Positions 24,749 through 34,185 of a stretch of DNA of 64,000 nucleotides are shown here, piece after piece; positions within the stretch are counted from its first letter, which is position 1; each line of letters opens with the position of its first letter. Made by a program: the position numbers and the translations under genes. The DNA is from Flavobacterium ichthyis (GTDB lineage Bacteria > Bacteroidota > Bacteroidia > Flavobacteriales > Flavobacteriaceae). The stretch covers positions 1-64,000 of the forward strand of contig NZ_JAABLM010000008.1 of NCBI RefSeq assembly GCF_009915155.1, given 5' to 3'. A model generated the notes under the pieces. The model made no database searches, was not told the origin of the DNA, and was given only the letters and a program-made list of their open reading frames with translations.

Positions 24749-25696
24749 TTGAACGAACGTACCATAGAACTCATAGACATCGCCCCAAAAGATTTTTGGG
24801 GAGCTCAAGATGCTCATCTTGAAACCATTAGAAAATACTATCCGAAATTAAAAATTGTAGCCCGTGGCACTACGCTCAAAGCTTTCGGTGAAAAAGAAGT
24901 TTTAGACGAATTTGAAAACCGTTTCAACCGATTAATGGTTCATTTTTCACGATACAATAATATTGACAATAATGTTATTGAACGCGTGATTGAAGGTGGC
25001 GTACAAATGGAAAAAATGGCGGATCACGATAAAATTCTGGTTCACGGAATAGGAGGAAAGCTCATTAAAGCCATGACGCCAAACCAACAATTGTTGGTCG
25101 ATACTGTGAATAAAAACGATATGGTTTTTGCCGTTGGACCAGCCGGAACCGGAAAAACTTACACAGGTGTTGCCCTTGCCGTGAAAGCCTTGAAAGAAAA
25201 ACAGGTGAAAAGAATTATTTTAACGCGTCCTGCCGTAGAAGCCGGGGAGAACCTCGGGTTTTTGCCTGGAGACATGAAGGAAAAATTAGACCCTTACATG
25301 CAACCGCTTTACGATGCCTTGCGCGACATGATTCCGCCAGAAAAACTAGAAGATTACATTTTAAAAGGAATCATCCAAATTGCTCCTTTAGCTTTCATGC
25401 GTGGTAGGACTTTAGATCATGCCTTTGTCATTTTAGACGAAGCGCAAAACACCACACATTCACAAATGAAAATGTTTTTAACCCGAATGGGAAAAAATGC
25501 TAAATTTATTATCACCGGAGATCCAGGACAAGTCGATTTGCCTCGAAGAACAATCTCTGGTCTAAAAGAAGCTTTGCTTGTACTTAAAGACATTGACGGC
25601 ATTGGCATCATTTACCTTGACGACAAAGACATCGTTCGTCACAGATTAGTAAAAAAAGTAATCGACGCCTACAAAAAAATCGAAAATCACGATTAA
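24749..25696 (+). CDS. phoH: PhoH-like ATPase
   Basis: 315 residues if started at the TTG at 24749 (LNERTIELIDIAPKDFWGAQ), where conservation begins; an ATG at 24647 would add 34 unconserved residues. P-loop GPAGTGKTYTGVAL (Walker A), FVILDEAQNT (Walker B) and ITGDPGQVDLPRR (sensor region) define the PhoH ATPase domain. An N-terminal KH-like part precedes it. PhoH proteins are linked to RNA metabolism together with YbeY; precise role unsettled. Divergent from the SAM hydrolase gene. Confidence 0.9.
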   Translation: MNERTIELIDIAPKDFWGAQDAHLETIRKYYPKLKIVARGTTLKAFGEKEVLDEFENRFNRLMVHFSRYNNIDNNVIERVIEGGVQMEKMADHDKILVHGIGGKLIKAMTPNQQLLVDTVNKNDMVFAVGPAGTGKTYTGVALAVKALKEKQVKRIILTRPAVEAGENLGFLPGDMKEKLDPYMQPLYDALRDMIPPEKLEDYILKGIIQIAPLAFMRGRTLDHAFVILDEAQNTTHSQMKMFLTRMGKNAKFIITGDPGQVDLPRRTISGLKEALLVLKDIDGIGIIYLDDKDIVRHRLVKKVIDAYKKIENHD

Positions 25697-25704
25697 TTTT
25701 TTTT

Positions 25705-25812
25705 GGAGCGATCCGAAGCGTCGGGACATGTTCCCGCTTTTCGCTACAATCTTTTTATCAATTGCCCTGGATTTTCATCCGGGCAATCGATAAAAAGGAT
25801 TTCCACTTCAAA
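25705..25812 (-). repeat. REP-like palindromic element, copy 1
   Basis: Read on the minus strand: TGGAAATCCTTTTTATC, a hairpin built on ATTGCCCGGAT/ATCCAGGGCAAT, then GATAAAAAGATTGTAGCG, then GGGAACATGTCCCGA. The same order (TGGAAATCCTTTT, hairpin, AAAAGATTGTAACGG, GCCCGACCCGA) occurs at 42391-42492. Such non-coding elements are frequent between genes in flavobacteria. It fills most of the gap between phoH and purC. Confidence 0.6.
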
Positions 25813-25975
25813 CACGGAGTGTTCACCGAACACATATGAAAATAAATGCTACGTGAGGTAATCGGGGCTATTTAAAAAACTTCGGCATCCCAAAAAACTT
25901 CCCAACCAAAACCTAAATACCTTGCTCGTTTCGTACAAAAAAATTAATTTTACCTACAAATAACAACACACTAAA

Positions 25976-26935
25976 ATGAGCAACACCCTAACCCAAACCA
26001 ATTTTAATTTCCCCGGACAAAAATCCGTGTACCGTGGAAAAGTCCGCGAAGTTTACAATATTAATGACAATCTTTTGGTCATGATTGCTACCGACAGATT
26101 ATCGGCATTTGACGTCGTTTTGCCTAAAGGAATTCCTTATAAAGGACAAATTTTAAATCAAATTGCCACCCGTTTTATGGAAAGAACGGCTCATTTGGTC
26201 CCCAATTGGCTTATTGCCACGCCAGACCCAAACGTTGCCATTGGGCATCTTTGTGAACCTTTTAAAGTAGAAATGGTAATTAGAGGATATCTTTCTGGTC
26301 ATGCCGCAAGAGAATATGCCGCTGGAAAACGAGAAATTTGTGGCGTTTCACTTCCCGACGGTTTAAAAGAAAATAATAAACTTCCTGAGCCAATCATTAC
26401 ACCCACCACAAAAGCCGATAACGGTGAACACGATCAAGATATATCTCGAGAAGAAATTTTGTCAAGAGGTTTGGTTTCTGAAGAAGATTATATAATTTTA
26501 GAAAATTATACCCACGTTTTATTTAACAAAGGAACTGAAATTGCGGCTGAAAGAGGCTTGATTTTAGTCGATACAAAATACGAATTTGGTAAAACCAAAG
26601 ACGGAAAAATTGTGCTAATTGATGAAATCCACACGCCAGATTCTTCTCGATATTTTTACAAAGAAAATTACCAGGAACGACAAGAAAAAGGCGAATCTCA
26701 AAAGCAACTTTCAAAAGAATTTGTACGTCAATGGTTAATCTCAAATGGTTTTCAAGGAAAAGAAAACCAGCAAATTCCGGAAATGACAGACGAATACATC
26801 CAATCGGTTTCGGAAAGATATATTGAATTGTACGAAAATATTTTAGGCGAGAAGTTTTTTAAAGCTGATATTGCCAATATTGATGCCAGAATTGAACAAC
26901 ATGTAACTCATTTTTTATCCGAATATAAACAGTAA
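25976..26935 (+). CDS. purC: phosphoribosylaminoimidazole-succinocarboxamide synthase
   Basis: 319 residues. Catalyses ATP-dependent joining of CAIR and aspartate in purine synthesis. Signatures seen: [11 protein letters not shown] (about 19-29), [20 protein letters not shown] (37-56), [17 protein letters not shown] and [13 protein letters not shown]. The length matches the longer SAICAR synthetase form of Bacteroidota. Monocistronic, with a terminator directly after it. Confidence 0.95.
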   Translation: MSNTLTQTNFNFPGQKSVYRGKVREVYNINDNLLVMIATDRLSAFDVVLPKGIPYKGQILNQIATRFMERTAHLVPNWLIATPDPNVAIGHLCEPFKVEMVIRGYLSGHAAREYAAGKREICGVSLPDGLKENNKLPEPIITPTTKADNGEHDQDISREEILSRGLVSEEDYIILENYTHVLFNKGTEIAAERGLILVDTKYEFGKTKDGKIVLIDEIHTPDSSRYFYKENYQERQEKGESQKQLSKEFVRQWLISNGFQGKENQQIPEMTDEYIQSVSERYIELYENILGEKFFKADIANIDARIEQHVTHFLSEYKQ

Positions 26936-26958
26936 AATTACTTTTATTTAAAACAAAG

Positions 26959-26985
26959 AAAACCATGCAATTGCGTGGTTTTTTT
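26959..26985 (+). terminator. terminator of purC
   Basis: AACCATGCAATTGCGTGGTT is a self-complementary hairpin (26961-26980) followed by a T run, about 25 bp after the purC stop. Confidence 0.8.
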
Positions 26986-27133
26986 GTTCTTTGTAATCAA
27001 GGTAATGATTTATTCTCAAGGAGTTAAAAGTTAAATCCATGTTAAAATCTAAATTATTGGTAACGAATGATTTATTCGTTCGTCTATTAAAGTACAATCA
27101 AAATAAATTAATCATCAATTAAATTAATCAATC

Positions 27134-27523
27134 ATGAAAAAAACAGCAATTTTATTTGGAATGGCGTTTTTAAGTTTATCAACTTTTGCAAATGCAGCAG
27201 CGAAAGTTACTAATCCAGGTGTTGTAAAAGTTTCAACCCTTAAAGATGTTAACCCACTTTGTCAGGCGGTTGCCAAAGGAGATTTGGAAGCGGTAAAAAA
27301 AATGATAGAATTTGGTACGGATGTTAATTCTACATCCTCAAACGGAATGACACCTTTAATGTATGCGGCTCGTTATAACAAGATAGAAATTGTTCAATTT
27401 TTGTTAGACAATGGTGCAAATGTAAAGTTGAAAGATTCTAAAGGTAACACAGCTTTACAATACGCCGAATTTTCAAACGCTACGGAATCGGTAGAAATTT
27501 TGAAAAATCACAAGAAAAAATAA
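27134..27523 (+). CDS. secreted ankyrin-repeat protein
   Basis: 129 residues with a signal peptide (cleavage near NAAA, about residue 22). Three ankyrin-type units follow: NPLCQAVAKGDLEAVKKMIE, NGMTPLMYAARYNKIEIVQF, then KGNTALQYAEFSNATESVEI. A binding protein of the envelope; partner unknown. Intact and typical in size for the small exported ankyrin proteins of Flavobacterium. Confidence 0.85.
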   Translation: MKKTAILFGMAFLSLSTFANAAAKVTNPGVVKVSTLKDVNPLCQAVAKGDLEAVKKMIEFGTDVNSTSSNGMTPLMYAARYNKIEIVQFLLDNGANVKLKDSKGNTALQYAEFSNATESVEILKNHKKK

Positions 27524-27544
27524 TCGTCATCAATCAAAAAAAAG

Positions 27545-27575
27545 AAATCCCGTCCAAATTTGAGCGGGATTTTTT
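27545..27575. terminator. bidirectional terminator
   Basis: AAATCCCG (27545-27552) pairs with CGGGATTT (27565-27572), with A-rich DNA on the left and T-rich on the right. It serves both the ankyrin gene (+) and the convergent M42 peptidase gene (-). Confidence 0.75.
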
Positions 27576-27596
27576 GTTGAAACGATTTTTAATTAT

Positions 27597-28685
27597 TTAT
27601 GAAAAATAGGAAAAAGTGTCGTCGCCTTTAATTTTTAAAACGGATTCGTATATTAATTTAATCACATTTTCCACATCGTCTTTATGCACCATTTCAACCG
27701 TGGTATGCATATACCGAAGCGGTAAAGAAATTAAGGCCGAAGCCACGCCACCGTTACTGTAAGCAAATGCATCAGTATCAGTTCCGGTAACTCTTGAAGA
27801 AGCCAAACGCTGGAAGGGAATCTTTTTTTCTTCGGCAGTTTCAAGTATTAATTCACGTAATTTATTTTGAACTGCTGGAGCATAGGTTACAACAGGACCT
27901 TTGCCAATTTGTGTGTCGCCTTCAATTTTTTCATCAATCATCGGTGTTGTAGAATCATGGCAAACATCGGTTACAATTGCTACGTTTGGGCGAATAGTTT
28001 TAGTAATCATTTCCGCACCTCGAAGTCCTACTTCTTCCTGAACTGAATTGGTGATGTATAACCCAAACGGTAATTTTTTCTTATTTTCTTTCAAAAGGCG
28101 TGCGACTTCTGCAATCATAAATCCGCCTAAACGGTTGTCAATCGCGCGGCAAACAAATTTATTTTCGTTCAAAATCATAAATTCATCCGGATAAGTAATC
28201 ACACAACCTACGTGAACACCTAACTTTTCAACTTCTTCTTTGGTTGAACATCCGCAATCAATAAAAATATTGTCAATTCTTGCGGGTTCTTCTTTGGCTC
28301 TATTTCGGGTATGAATGGCAGGCCAACCAAAAACGCCTTTTACAATTCCGTTTTTGGTATGAATATTGACACGTTTTGAAGGAGCAATCATATGATCTGA
28401 ACCACCGTTTCTAATCACATAAATTAATCCGTTATCTGTAATATAATTCACATACCAAGAAATTTCATCGGCATGACCTTCAATTACAACTTTATATTTG
28501 GCATCAGGATTGATGACACCTACAGCGGTTCCGTAAGTATCAGTTATAAAAGTATCAACGTATGGTTTTAAATAATCCATCCAGATTTTTTGCCCTTCAG
28601 ATTCATATCCGGTTGGCGAAGCGTTGTTCAGGTAATTTTCGAGAAAAGCCATTGACTTTTCGTTCAAAATTGATTTTGATGACAT
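27597..28685 (-). CDS. M42 family metallopeptidase
   Basis: 362 residues. Metal-binding motifs of the M42/PepA-type aminopeptidases: VIEGHADEISW, CRAIDNRLGG, NSVQEEVGLRGA (Glu general base and ligand) and VTDVCHDST. TGTDTDAF and LPLRYMHTTVEMVH near the end complete the site. It is a cytoplasmic two-metal aminopeptidase acting on short peptides. Intact, in the usual size range. Confidence 0.9.
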   Translation of the reverse strand: MSSKSILNEKSMAFLENYLNNASPTGYESEGQKIWMDYLKPYVDTFITDTYGTAVGVINPDAKYKVVIEGHADEISWYVNYITDNGLIYVIRNGGSDHMIAPSKRVNIHTKNGIVKGVFGWPAIHTRNRAKEEPARIDNIFIDCGCSTKEEVEKLGVHVGCVITYPDEFMILNENKFVCRAIDNRLGGFMIAEVARLLKENKKKLPFGLYITNSVQEEVGLRGAEMITKTIRPNVAIVTDVCHDSTTPMIDEKIEGDTQIGKGPVVTYAPAVQNKLRELILETAEEKKIPFQRLASSRVTGTDTDAFAYSNGGVASALISLPLRYMHTTVEMVHKDDVENVIKLIYESVLKIKGDDTFSYFS

Positions 28686-28769
28686 AAACAGTAATTTTTT
28701 GCTAAAATATAAATTTGAAATTAGAGTTATCTATTTAATGTATAATTTTACCCAAGAAAATATCTTTAA

Positions 28770-29438
28770 ATGAAAGCATTTGCAAGCCTTTTATTTTGTT
28801 TGATTTTATCCACACAAGCGATTTCGCAAGTGGATAAAAATGACGAATATTTAAACGAACCCGATACTATTATGCAGATAAATTTGCCTGAAGTTCTGGT
28901 GTTTAGAGGAGAAGTGGACGAAGAAAGTAGAAAGAATTTTTTGATTTTGCAAAGAAGGGTTTACAAAGTTTATCCTTTTGCGAAAGCGGCCTCGGAACGA
29001 TTAACATCGTTAAATAATACTTTAGCAAAGTTGAAAACGGAGCGTGAAAAGAAGAAATATTTCAAGATTGTTGAAGATTATCTCGAAAAAGAATTTGAAG
29101 GAAAATTAAAAAATTTATCTCGAAAAGACGGGCAAATTTTAGTAAAATTGATTCATAGACAAACTGGAAGCGTAACTTTCGACTTAATCAAAGAACAAAA
29201 AAGCGGTTGGAAGGCTTTTTGGGCCAACAAAACCGCTCGTGTATTTAGTATAAATCTCAAAACGCCTTACAATCCTGAAAATAATGGCGAAGATTTTTTA
29301 ATCGAAACAATTCTGTCGCGTGCCATTCAGGAAGGGCGATTGCCAAAACAAAATCCAAAAATGCAAATTGATTACAACCATTTGACTAAAATTTGGAACG
29401 ACAGAATTGCAACTTCAAAATTAAAAGCGAAGGAATAA
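28770..29438 (+). CDS. DUF4294 domain protein, exported
   Basis: 222 residues with a signal peptide (MKAFASLLFCLILSTQAISQ). The core FLILQRRVYKVYPFAKAASE, LVKLIHRQTGSVTFDLIKEQ and SGWKAFWANKTA match DUF4294, a family nearly confined to Bacteroidota and of unknown function. Convergent with ybaB, whose stop lies 4 bp away. Confidence 0.85.
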   Translation: MKAFASLLFCLILSTQAISQVDKNDEYLNEPDTIMQINLPEVLVFRGEVDEESRKNFLILQRRVYKVYPFAKAASERLTSLNNTLAKLKTEREKKKYFKIVEDYLEKEFEGKLKNLSRKDGQILVKLIHRQTGSVTFDLIKEQKSGWKAFWANKTARVFSINLKTPYNPENNGEDFLIETILSRAIQEGRLPKQNPKMQIDYNHLTKIWNDRIATSKLKAKE

Positions 29439-29441
29439 TTT

Positions 29442-29765
29442 TTATTTGAATAAATCCATTCCAGGAATATTTGGCATGCCATCTTTGGCAACAGCTGCCA
29501 ATTCTGCCTCGTTTACACTTGTTGCTTTTTCAATTGCTTTGTTGAAAACCATCAATAAATAATCTTCTAATTGCTCTTTATCTTGCAATAAGCTATCATC
29601 AATTTCTATAGATTTTACAACTCTATTTGCAGTTAACGTTACCTTCAAAAGCCCGTCATTGCTTTGTTCGTCAATTAAAACCGTATTTAGCCTGGTTTTA
29701 GTTTCTTCAATTTTTTGTTGGGTCTCTTTGATTTTCCCCATCATACCCATAATATCTCCAAACAT
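29442..29765 (-). CDS. ybaB: nucleoid-associated protein YbaB/EbfC
   Basis: 107 residues, the normal YbaB length. The pattern [47 protein letters not shown] and [11 protein letters not shown] is that of the family, which binds DNA as a dimer. It is unusual in being away from dnaX and recR. Confidence 0.9.
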   Translation of the reverse strand: MFGDIMGMMGKIKETQQKIEETKTRLNTVLIDEQSNDGLLKVTLTANRVVKSIEIDDSLLQDKEQLEDYLLMVFNKAIEKATSVNEAELAAVAKDGMPNIPGMDLFK

Positions 29766-29833
29766 GTTGATAAATTTTAAAATTAGTAACGGCGAAATTA
29801 GTAAATTGCATAGTTAATTTCAAACGAAGCCGT

Positions 29834-31966
29834 ATGAAAATCTTAAGGATTTTGCCGAGTGCATTTCTAATGTTTACGGCAAGTTATGCTCAACAATCAA
29901 TAAACAAAATGTCTGAAAAAATACTTCCCCCTGTTGCCAAAAAAATTCCGGTTACTTTAGAAAAACATGGTGATAAACGCATAGATAACTATTTTTGGTT
30001 AAACGAAAGAGAAAATCCCGAAGTAATTGATTATCTCAATAAAGAGAATGAATATTACCAAAAGTCAACCCAGCATTTGCAGAAATTTCAACAAGAACTA
30101 TTTGAAGAAATGAAAGCCAGGATTAAGGAAGAGGACGAATCCGTTCCTTATTTTTATAACGGTTACTGGTATTTAACCCGATTTGAAAAAGGTAAAAATT
30201 ATCCCATTTACGCCCGAAAAAAAGCTACACTTGACGCTCCAGAAGAAATTCTTTTTGACTGTAATCAACTTGCGGATGGACATAGTTATTTTAATTTGAG
30301 AGGTATTAGCATCAGTCCTGATAATAAATTTGCGTCATTTGGAATTGATGTAGTAGGTAGAAGAATTTATACCATCAAAATTAAAAACCTTGAAACAGGA
30401 GAAATTTTTAAAGACGAAATTCAGCATGCTACCGGAAATTCGACTTGGGCGAATGACAATAAAACGCTTTTTTACACCACTCAAGATGAAAAAACTTTGC
30501 GTTCTGATAAAATTTGGAAACATGTTTTAAACGATTTCAGCAAAAAAGATGTACTCGTTTATGAGGAAAAAGATGACACATTTAATGTTTCAGTAGGAAA
30601 AGAAAAGTCTCGGAAATATTTAGTTATTAATTCTGGAAGTACCTTAACCACAGAATCGAGAATTTTAGAAGCCGATAATCCATCGGGCAACTTTAGAGTT
30701 TTTCAACCTCGAATTCGTGGTTTGGAATATTCAATTGCGCATTACCAAGACAAATTTTACATTTTGACCAATAAAGATGAGGCTACAAATTTTAAGATAA
30801 TGGTTACATCCGAAACGGCTACTAAAAAAGACAACTGGAAAGATGTTATTTCGCATCGCGAGGAAGTTTTGGTAGAAGATTTCGAAATTTTTAAAGATTA
30901 TTTGGTCGTTGGTGAACGGGAAAATGGCTTAAATAAAATTAGAATCATGCCTTGGAACGGTGAAAAAGAATATTATTTGCCTTTTAACAGCGAAACTTAT
31001 ACGGCAAGTTTAGGCACCAATCCAGATTTTGAAACACCAGTTTTACGTTACATATATCAGTCGCTCGCCACGCCTTCGTCAGTAATTGATTTTAATATGG
31101 CTACAAAAACCAAAACCGTGATGAAAGAACAAGAGGTTTTGGGAACTTTTGACAAAGAAAATTATATTGAAGAGCGCATTTGGGCAACCTCAGAAAATGG
31201 TGTTAAAATACCAATCTCGATGGTTTATCGCAAAAATTTAAAAAAAGACAGCAACAATCCATTGTTATTATATGCTTACGGTTCATATGGAATGACGATG
31301 GATCCCTATTTTTCTTCTTCAAGATTAACTTTACTAGATCGCGGATTCATTTGGGCAATTGCTCACGTAAGGGGAGGCGAAGATTTAGGACGACTTTGGT
31401 ACGAAGATGGAAAACTGCTTAAAAAGCGCAATACATTTAACGATTTTATTGCTTGTTCGAAATTTCTAATCAAAGAAAAATATACAAGTCCTCAACATTT
31501 GTATGCTGAAGGCGGTTCTGCTGGAGGATTATTAATGGGAACGATAATTAATGAAGCTCCGGAATTGTATAATGGTGTTATTGCTCAAGTACCTTTTGTG
31601 GACGTTGTTACCACAATGTTAGATGATTCCATACCCTTAACTACGGGAGAATATGACGAATGGGGGAATCCAAACGACTTGATCTACTATAATTATATGA
31701 AAAGTTATTCGCCTTACGATAATGTTAAAGCACAAAATTATCCAAATCTATATGTTTCAACAGGACTTCATGACTCTCAAGTGCAATATTGGGAACCAGC
31801 GAAATGGATTGCGAAACTCCGCGAATTGAAAACTGATAAAAATAAATTATTTTTTGATGTAAACATGGACGCGGGTCATAGCGGGGCTTCCGGACGTTTT
31901 GAAGCCCTAAAAGAGCTTGCCAAAGAGATTAGTTTTTTATTAGATTTGGAAGGGATTGAAAAGTAA
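29834..31966 (+). CDS. S9 family prolyl oligopeptidase (oligopeptidase B-like)
   Basis: 710 residues. A signal-peptide-like start (MKILRILPSAFLMFTASYAQ), then the N-terminal beta-propeller and the C-terminal hydrolase. Catalytic Ser562 in GGSAGG, with the Asp in STGLHDSQVQYWEP and the His in AGHSGASGRF. KDGYFWLNERENPEVIDYL-type N-terminal sequence (DNYFWLNERENPEVIDYL) marks the PtrB/oligopeptidase B subfamily, which cuts peptides after basic residues. Location is periplasm or envelope. It is close to but divergent from ybaB. Confidence 0.92.
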   Translation: MKILRILPSAFLMFTASYAQQSINKMSEKILPPVAKKIPVTLEKHGDKRIDNYFWLNERENPEVIDYLNKENEYYQKSTQHLQKFQQELFEEMKARIKEEDESVPYFYNGYWYLTRFEKGKNYPIYARKKATLDAPEEILFDCNQLADGHSYFNLRGISISPDNKFASFGIDVVGRRIYTIKIKNLETGEIFKDEIQHATGNSTWANDNKTLFYTTQDEKTLRSDKIWKHVLNDFSKKDVLVYEEKDDTFNVSVGKEKSRKYLVINSGSTLTTESRILEADNPSGNFRVFQPRIRGLEYSIAHYQDKFYILTNKDEATNFKIMVTSETATKKDNWKDVISHREEVLVEDFEIFKDYLVVGERENGLNKIRIMPWNGEKEYYLPFNSETYTASLGTNPDFETPVLRYIYQSLATPSSVIDFNMATKTKTVMKEQEVLGTFDKENYIEERIWATSENGVKIPISMVYRKNLKKDSNNPLLLYAYGSYGMTMDPYFSSSRLTLLDRGFIWAIAHVRGGEDLGRLWYEDGKLLKKRNTFNDFIACSKFLIKEKYTSPQHLYAEGGSAGGLLMGTIINEAPELYNGVIAQVPFVDVVTTMLDDSIPLTTGEYDEWGNPNDLIYYNYMKSYSPYDNVKAQNYPNLYVSTGLHDSQVQYWEPAKWIAKLRELKTDKNKLFFDVNMDAGHSGASGRFEALKELAKEISFLLDLEGIEK

Positions 31967-31989
31967 TTGAAATTTTTTTGTTAAATTTG
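31956..31989 (+). promoter_or_regulatory. putative promoter of the cysteine-synthase-like gene
   Basis: TTG at 31956-31958 and TAAATTTG at 31982-31989 (TAnnTTTG, -7 type) fit the Bacteroidota promoter pattern with 23 bp between them, 54 bp before the ATG at 32043. The -33 part overlaps the end of the S9 gene. Confidence 0.4.
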
Positions 31990-32042
31990 CAAGGATTTGA
32001 GACCGGTAAAAATTGAAGACCGTCTTGATTAACTATTTTTTT

Positions 32043-33083
32043 ATGAAAGAAGAAATAAAAGCTTACAATAACGCATTGGAATTAATAGGAAACACACCAC
32101 TTATTAAGCTCAATAAAGTTACTGAAAATATTGAAGGAAATTTTTACGCAAAAGTAGAAGCCTTTAATCCGGGACACTCCACAAAAGATAGAATTGCTCT
32201 TTATATTATTGAAGAGGCCGAAAGACAAGGTATCCTTTCGCCAGGCGATACAATTATCGAAACTACCTCTGGAAATACCGGTTTCAGTATTGCAATGGTA
32301 AGCATTATAAAAGGTTATAACTGTATATTAGCGGTAAGTTCAAAATCGTCTAAAGACAAAATTGATATGCTACGAAGTATGGGGGCAAAAGTATATGTTT
32401 GTCCAGCTCATGTTTCTGCTGATGACGAAAGGTCTTACTACAATGTTGCCAAAAGACTTCACGAAGAAACCAAAGGTTCAGTTTACATCAATCAATATTT
32501 TAATCAATTAAATATTGATGCTCACTACAAAACAACAGGTCCGGAAATTTGGGAACAAACTAACGGAAAAATCACACATTTAGTTGCATGTAGTGGAACA
32601 GGTGGAACTATTTCAGGAGCAGCAAAATTTTTGAAGGAAAAGAATCCTAATATTAAAATTTTAGGTGTTGATGCTTTTGGTTCTGTTTTGAAAAAATACC
32701 ACGAAACAAAAGAGTTTGATGCTGCGGAAATTTATCCATATAGAATTGAAGGCTTGGGGAAAAATTTAATCCCAACTGCTACAGATTTTGACGTAATCGA
32801 TAAATTTATTAAAGTAACTGATGAGGAAAGTGCTCATGCTACCCGAGAAATTGCTAAAAAAGAAGGTTTGTTCGTAGGTTATACTTCTGGAGCAGTTTTA
32901 CAAGCAATTAAGCAATATGCTGAAGAAGGAGAATTTGATGAAAACAGTAATGTAATTGCTATTTTTCCAGATCATGGATCACGTTATATGAGTAAAGTAT
33001 TTAGTGATGAATGGATGAATGAACAAGGGTTTTTTGACAGCGTTAATGTTGAAGAAACGCAAAAAATTGAATTTATCAAATGA
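32043..33083 (+). CDS. PLP-dependent cysteine synthase family protein
   Basis: 346 residues from the ATG at 32043; a TTG at 32013 is less likely. The PLP Lys is Lys48 in NPGHSTKDR, and the substrate loop is [24 protein letters not shown] binds the PLP phosphate. The family covers O-acetylserine sulfhydrylase and cystathionine beta-synthase. The C terminus lacks CBS domains, so cysteine or cystathionine synthesis is likely and the exact substrate is uncertain. Confidence 0.85.
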   Translation: MKEEIKAYNNALELIGNTPLIKLNKVTENIEGNFYAKVEAFNPGHSTKDRIALYIIEEAERQGILSPGDTIIETTSGNTGFSIAMVSIIKGYNCILAVSSKSSKDKIDMLRSMGAKVYVCPAHVSADDERSYYNVAKRLHEETKGSVYINQYFNQLNIDAHYKTTGPEIWEQTNGKITHLVACSGTGGTISGAAKFLKEKNPNIKILGVDAFGSVLKKYHETKEFDAAEIYPYRIEGLGKNLIPTATDFDVIDKFIKVTDEESAHATREIAKKEGLFVGYTSGAVLQAIKQYAEEGEFDENSNVIAIFPDHGSRYMSKVFSDEWMNEQGFFDSVNVEETQKIEFIK

Positions 33084-33110
33084 ATTTTTAGAATCTAAAA
33101 TATTATATAC

Positions 33111-33139
33111 AGCTCTGGAGAAATCCGGAGCTTTTTTTT
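33111..33139 (+). terminator. terminator of the cysteine-synthase-like gene
   Basis: AGCTCTGG-AGAAAT-CCGGAGCT stem (one mismatch) followed by eight T, 27 bp after the stop. Confidence 0.8.
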
Positions 33140-33269
33140 GGAGATATTAGGAAACAATTTTTCTGTTAGAATTTTTCCCAACGCATTTTAGTTAACACAA
33201 TTTTGTCATTCTGAAGCAAAAAAAAATTTTAGTAGCAACAATTGATTCCACATTGCCTCCATAAAGAAA

Positions 33270-33312
33270 ACTGTAAAAAAATAGCTCCGAAAATAACCTC
33301 TCGGAGCTTTTT
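33270..33312 (-). terminator. terminator of yebC
   Basis: AGCTCCGA (33283-33290) and TCGGAGCT (33301-33308), perfect 8-bp stem. On the minus strand the stem is followed by ATTTTTTTAC. It lies about 90 bp past the yebC stop. Confidence 0.65.
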
Positions 33313-33396
33313 AAATATCAATTTTATAGTGGATATGTTTTTTTGTCTTAATACTTAATACTTAATACTAAAATCTTAAATTTTAAATATGCTATC

Positions 33397-34113
33397 CTAA
33401 GCTTCCTCCATTGTGTGATAAACGTTTTGAACGTCATCGTCTTCCTCAATTTTTTCAAGAAGTTTTTCAACATCAGCCACTTGATCTTCGGTTAATTTCT
33501 TAGTTACCTGCGGAATTCTCTCAAATCCAGAAGATAAAATTTCGATGTTTCTATTTTCTAATTCTTTTTGGATTGAACCAAAACTTTCAAACGGAGCATA
33601 AATTAAAATCCCACCTTCATCATCGGCAAAAATTTCTTCAGCACCATAATCAATCATTTCTAATTCTAATTCCTCAACATCAATTCCATCTGCTGGAATA
33701 CGAAAATTGCAGGTGTGATCAAACATAAACTCCACAGAACCTTGAGTTCCCATGGTTCCGTTACATTTATTGAAGTAACTTCTAATGTTAGCTACCGTTC
33801 GGTTATTATTGTCTGTTGCAGTTTCAATTAAAATTGCAATTCCGTGTGGTGCATAACCTTCAAATAATACTTCTTTATAATTAGCGGTATCTTTTTCGGT
33901 TGCTTTTTTAATGGCACGTTCAACATTGTCTTTCGGCATGTTTGCCGCTTTGGCATTTTGAATTACAGCTCTTAACCGAGAGTTAGATTCCGGATTTGGA
34001 CCACCTTCTTTAACTGCCATAACGATGTCTTTCCCAATTCGGGTAAATGCTTTAGCCATTGCTGACCATCGTTTCATTTTTCTGCCTTTTCTAAACTCAA
34101 AAGCTCTTCCCAT
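33397..34113 (-). CDS. yebC: YebC/PmpR family DNA-binding regulator
   Basis: 238 residues. Begins MGRAFEFRKGRKMKRWSAMA with FTRIGKDIVMAVKEGGPNPE, the YebC signature; GTQGSVEFMFDH marks the middle domain. Family members bind DNA as transcription regulators or help ribosomes through Pro stretches. Cytoplasmic, intact. Confidence 0.92.
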   Translation of the reverse strand: MGRAFEFRKGRKMKRWSAMAKAFTRIGKDIVMAVKEGGPNPESNSRLRAVIQNAKAANMPKDNVERAIKKATEKDTANYKEVLFEGYAPHGIAILIETATDNNNRTVANIRSYFNKCNGTMGTQGSVEFMFDHTCNFRIPADGIDVEELELEMIDYGAEEIFADDEGGILIYAPFESFGSIQKELENRNIEILSSGFERIPQVTKKLTEDQVADVEKLLEKIEEDDDVQNVYHTMEEA

Positions 34114-34185
34114 TTCTATTTTATTTTTTTTTAAAGCGTTGCAAAAATAAGTTGTTCCAATAAAAATTTCAAAAAAAAACGTGTT

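Larger units (their letters stand above)
33084..33396. other. 313-bp gap with two terminators
   Basis: Contains the terminators at 33111-33139 (+) and 33270-33312 (-) for the two converging genes. Between them, 33205-33260 includes TTTGTCATTCTGAAG, which resembles the common Bacteroidota repeat start TTTGTCATTCTGA, perhaps a REP remnant. No gene seen. Confidence 0.6.
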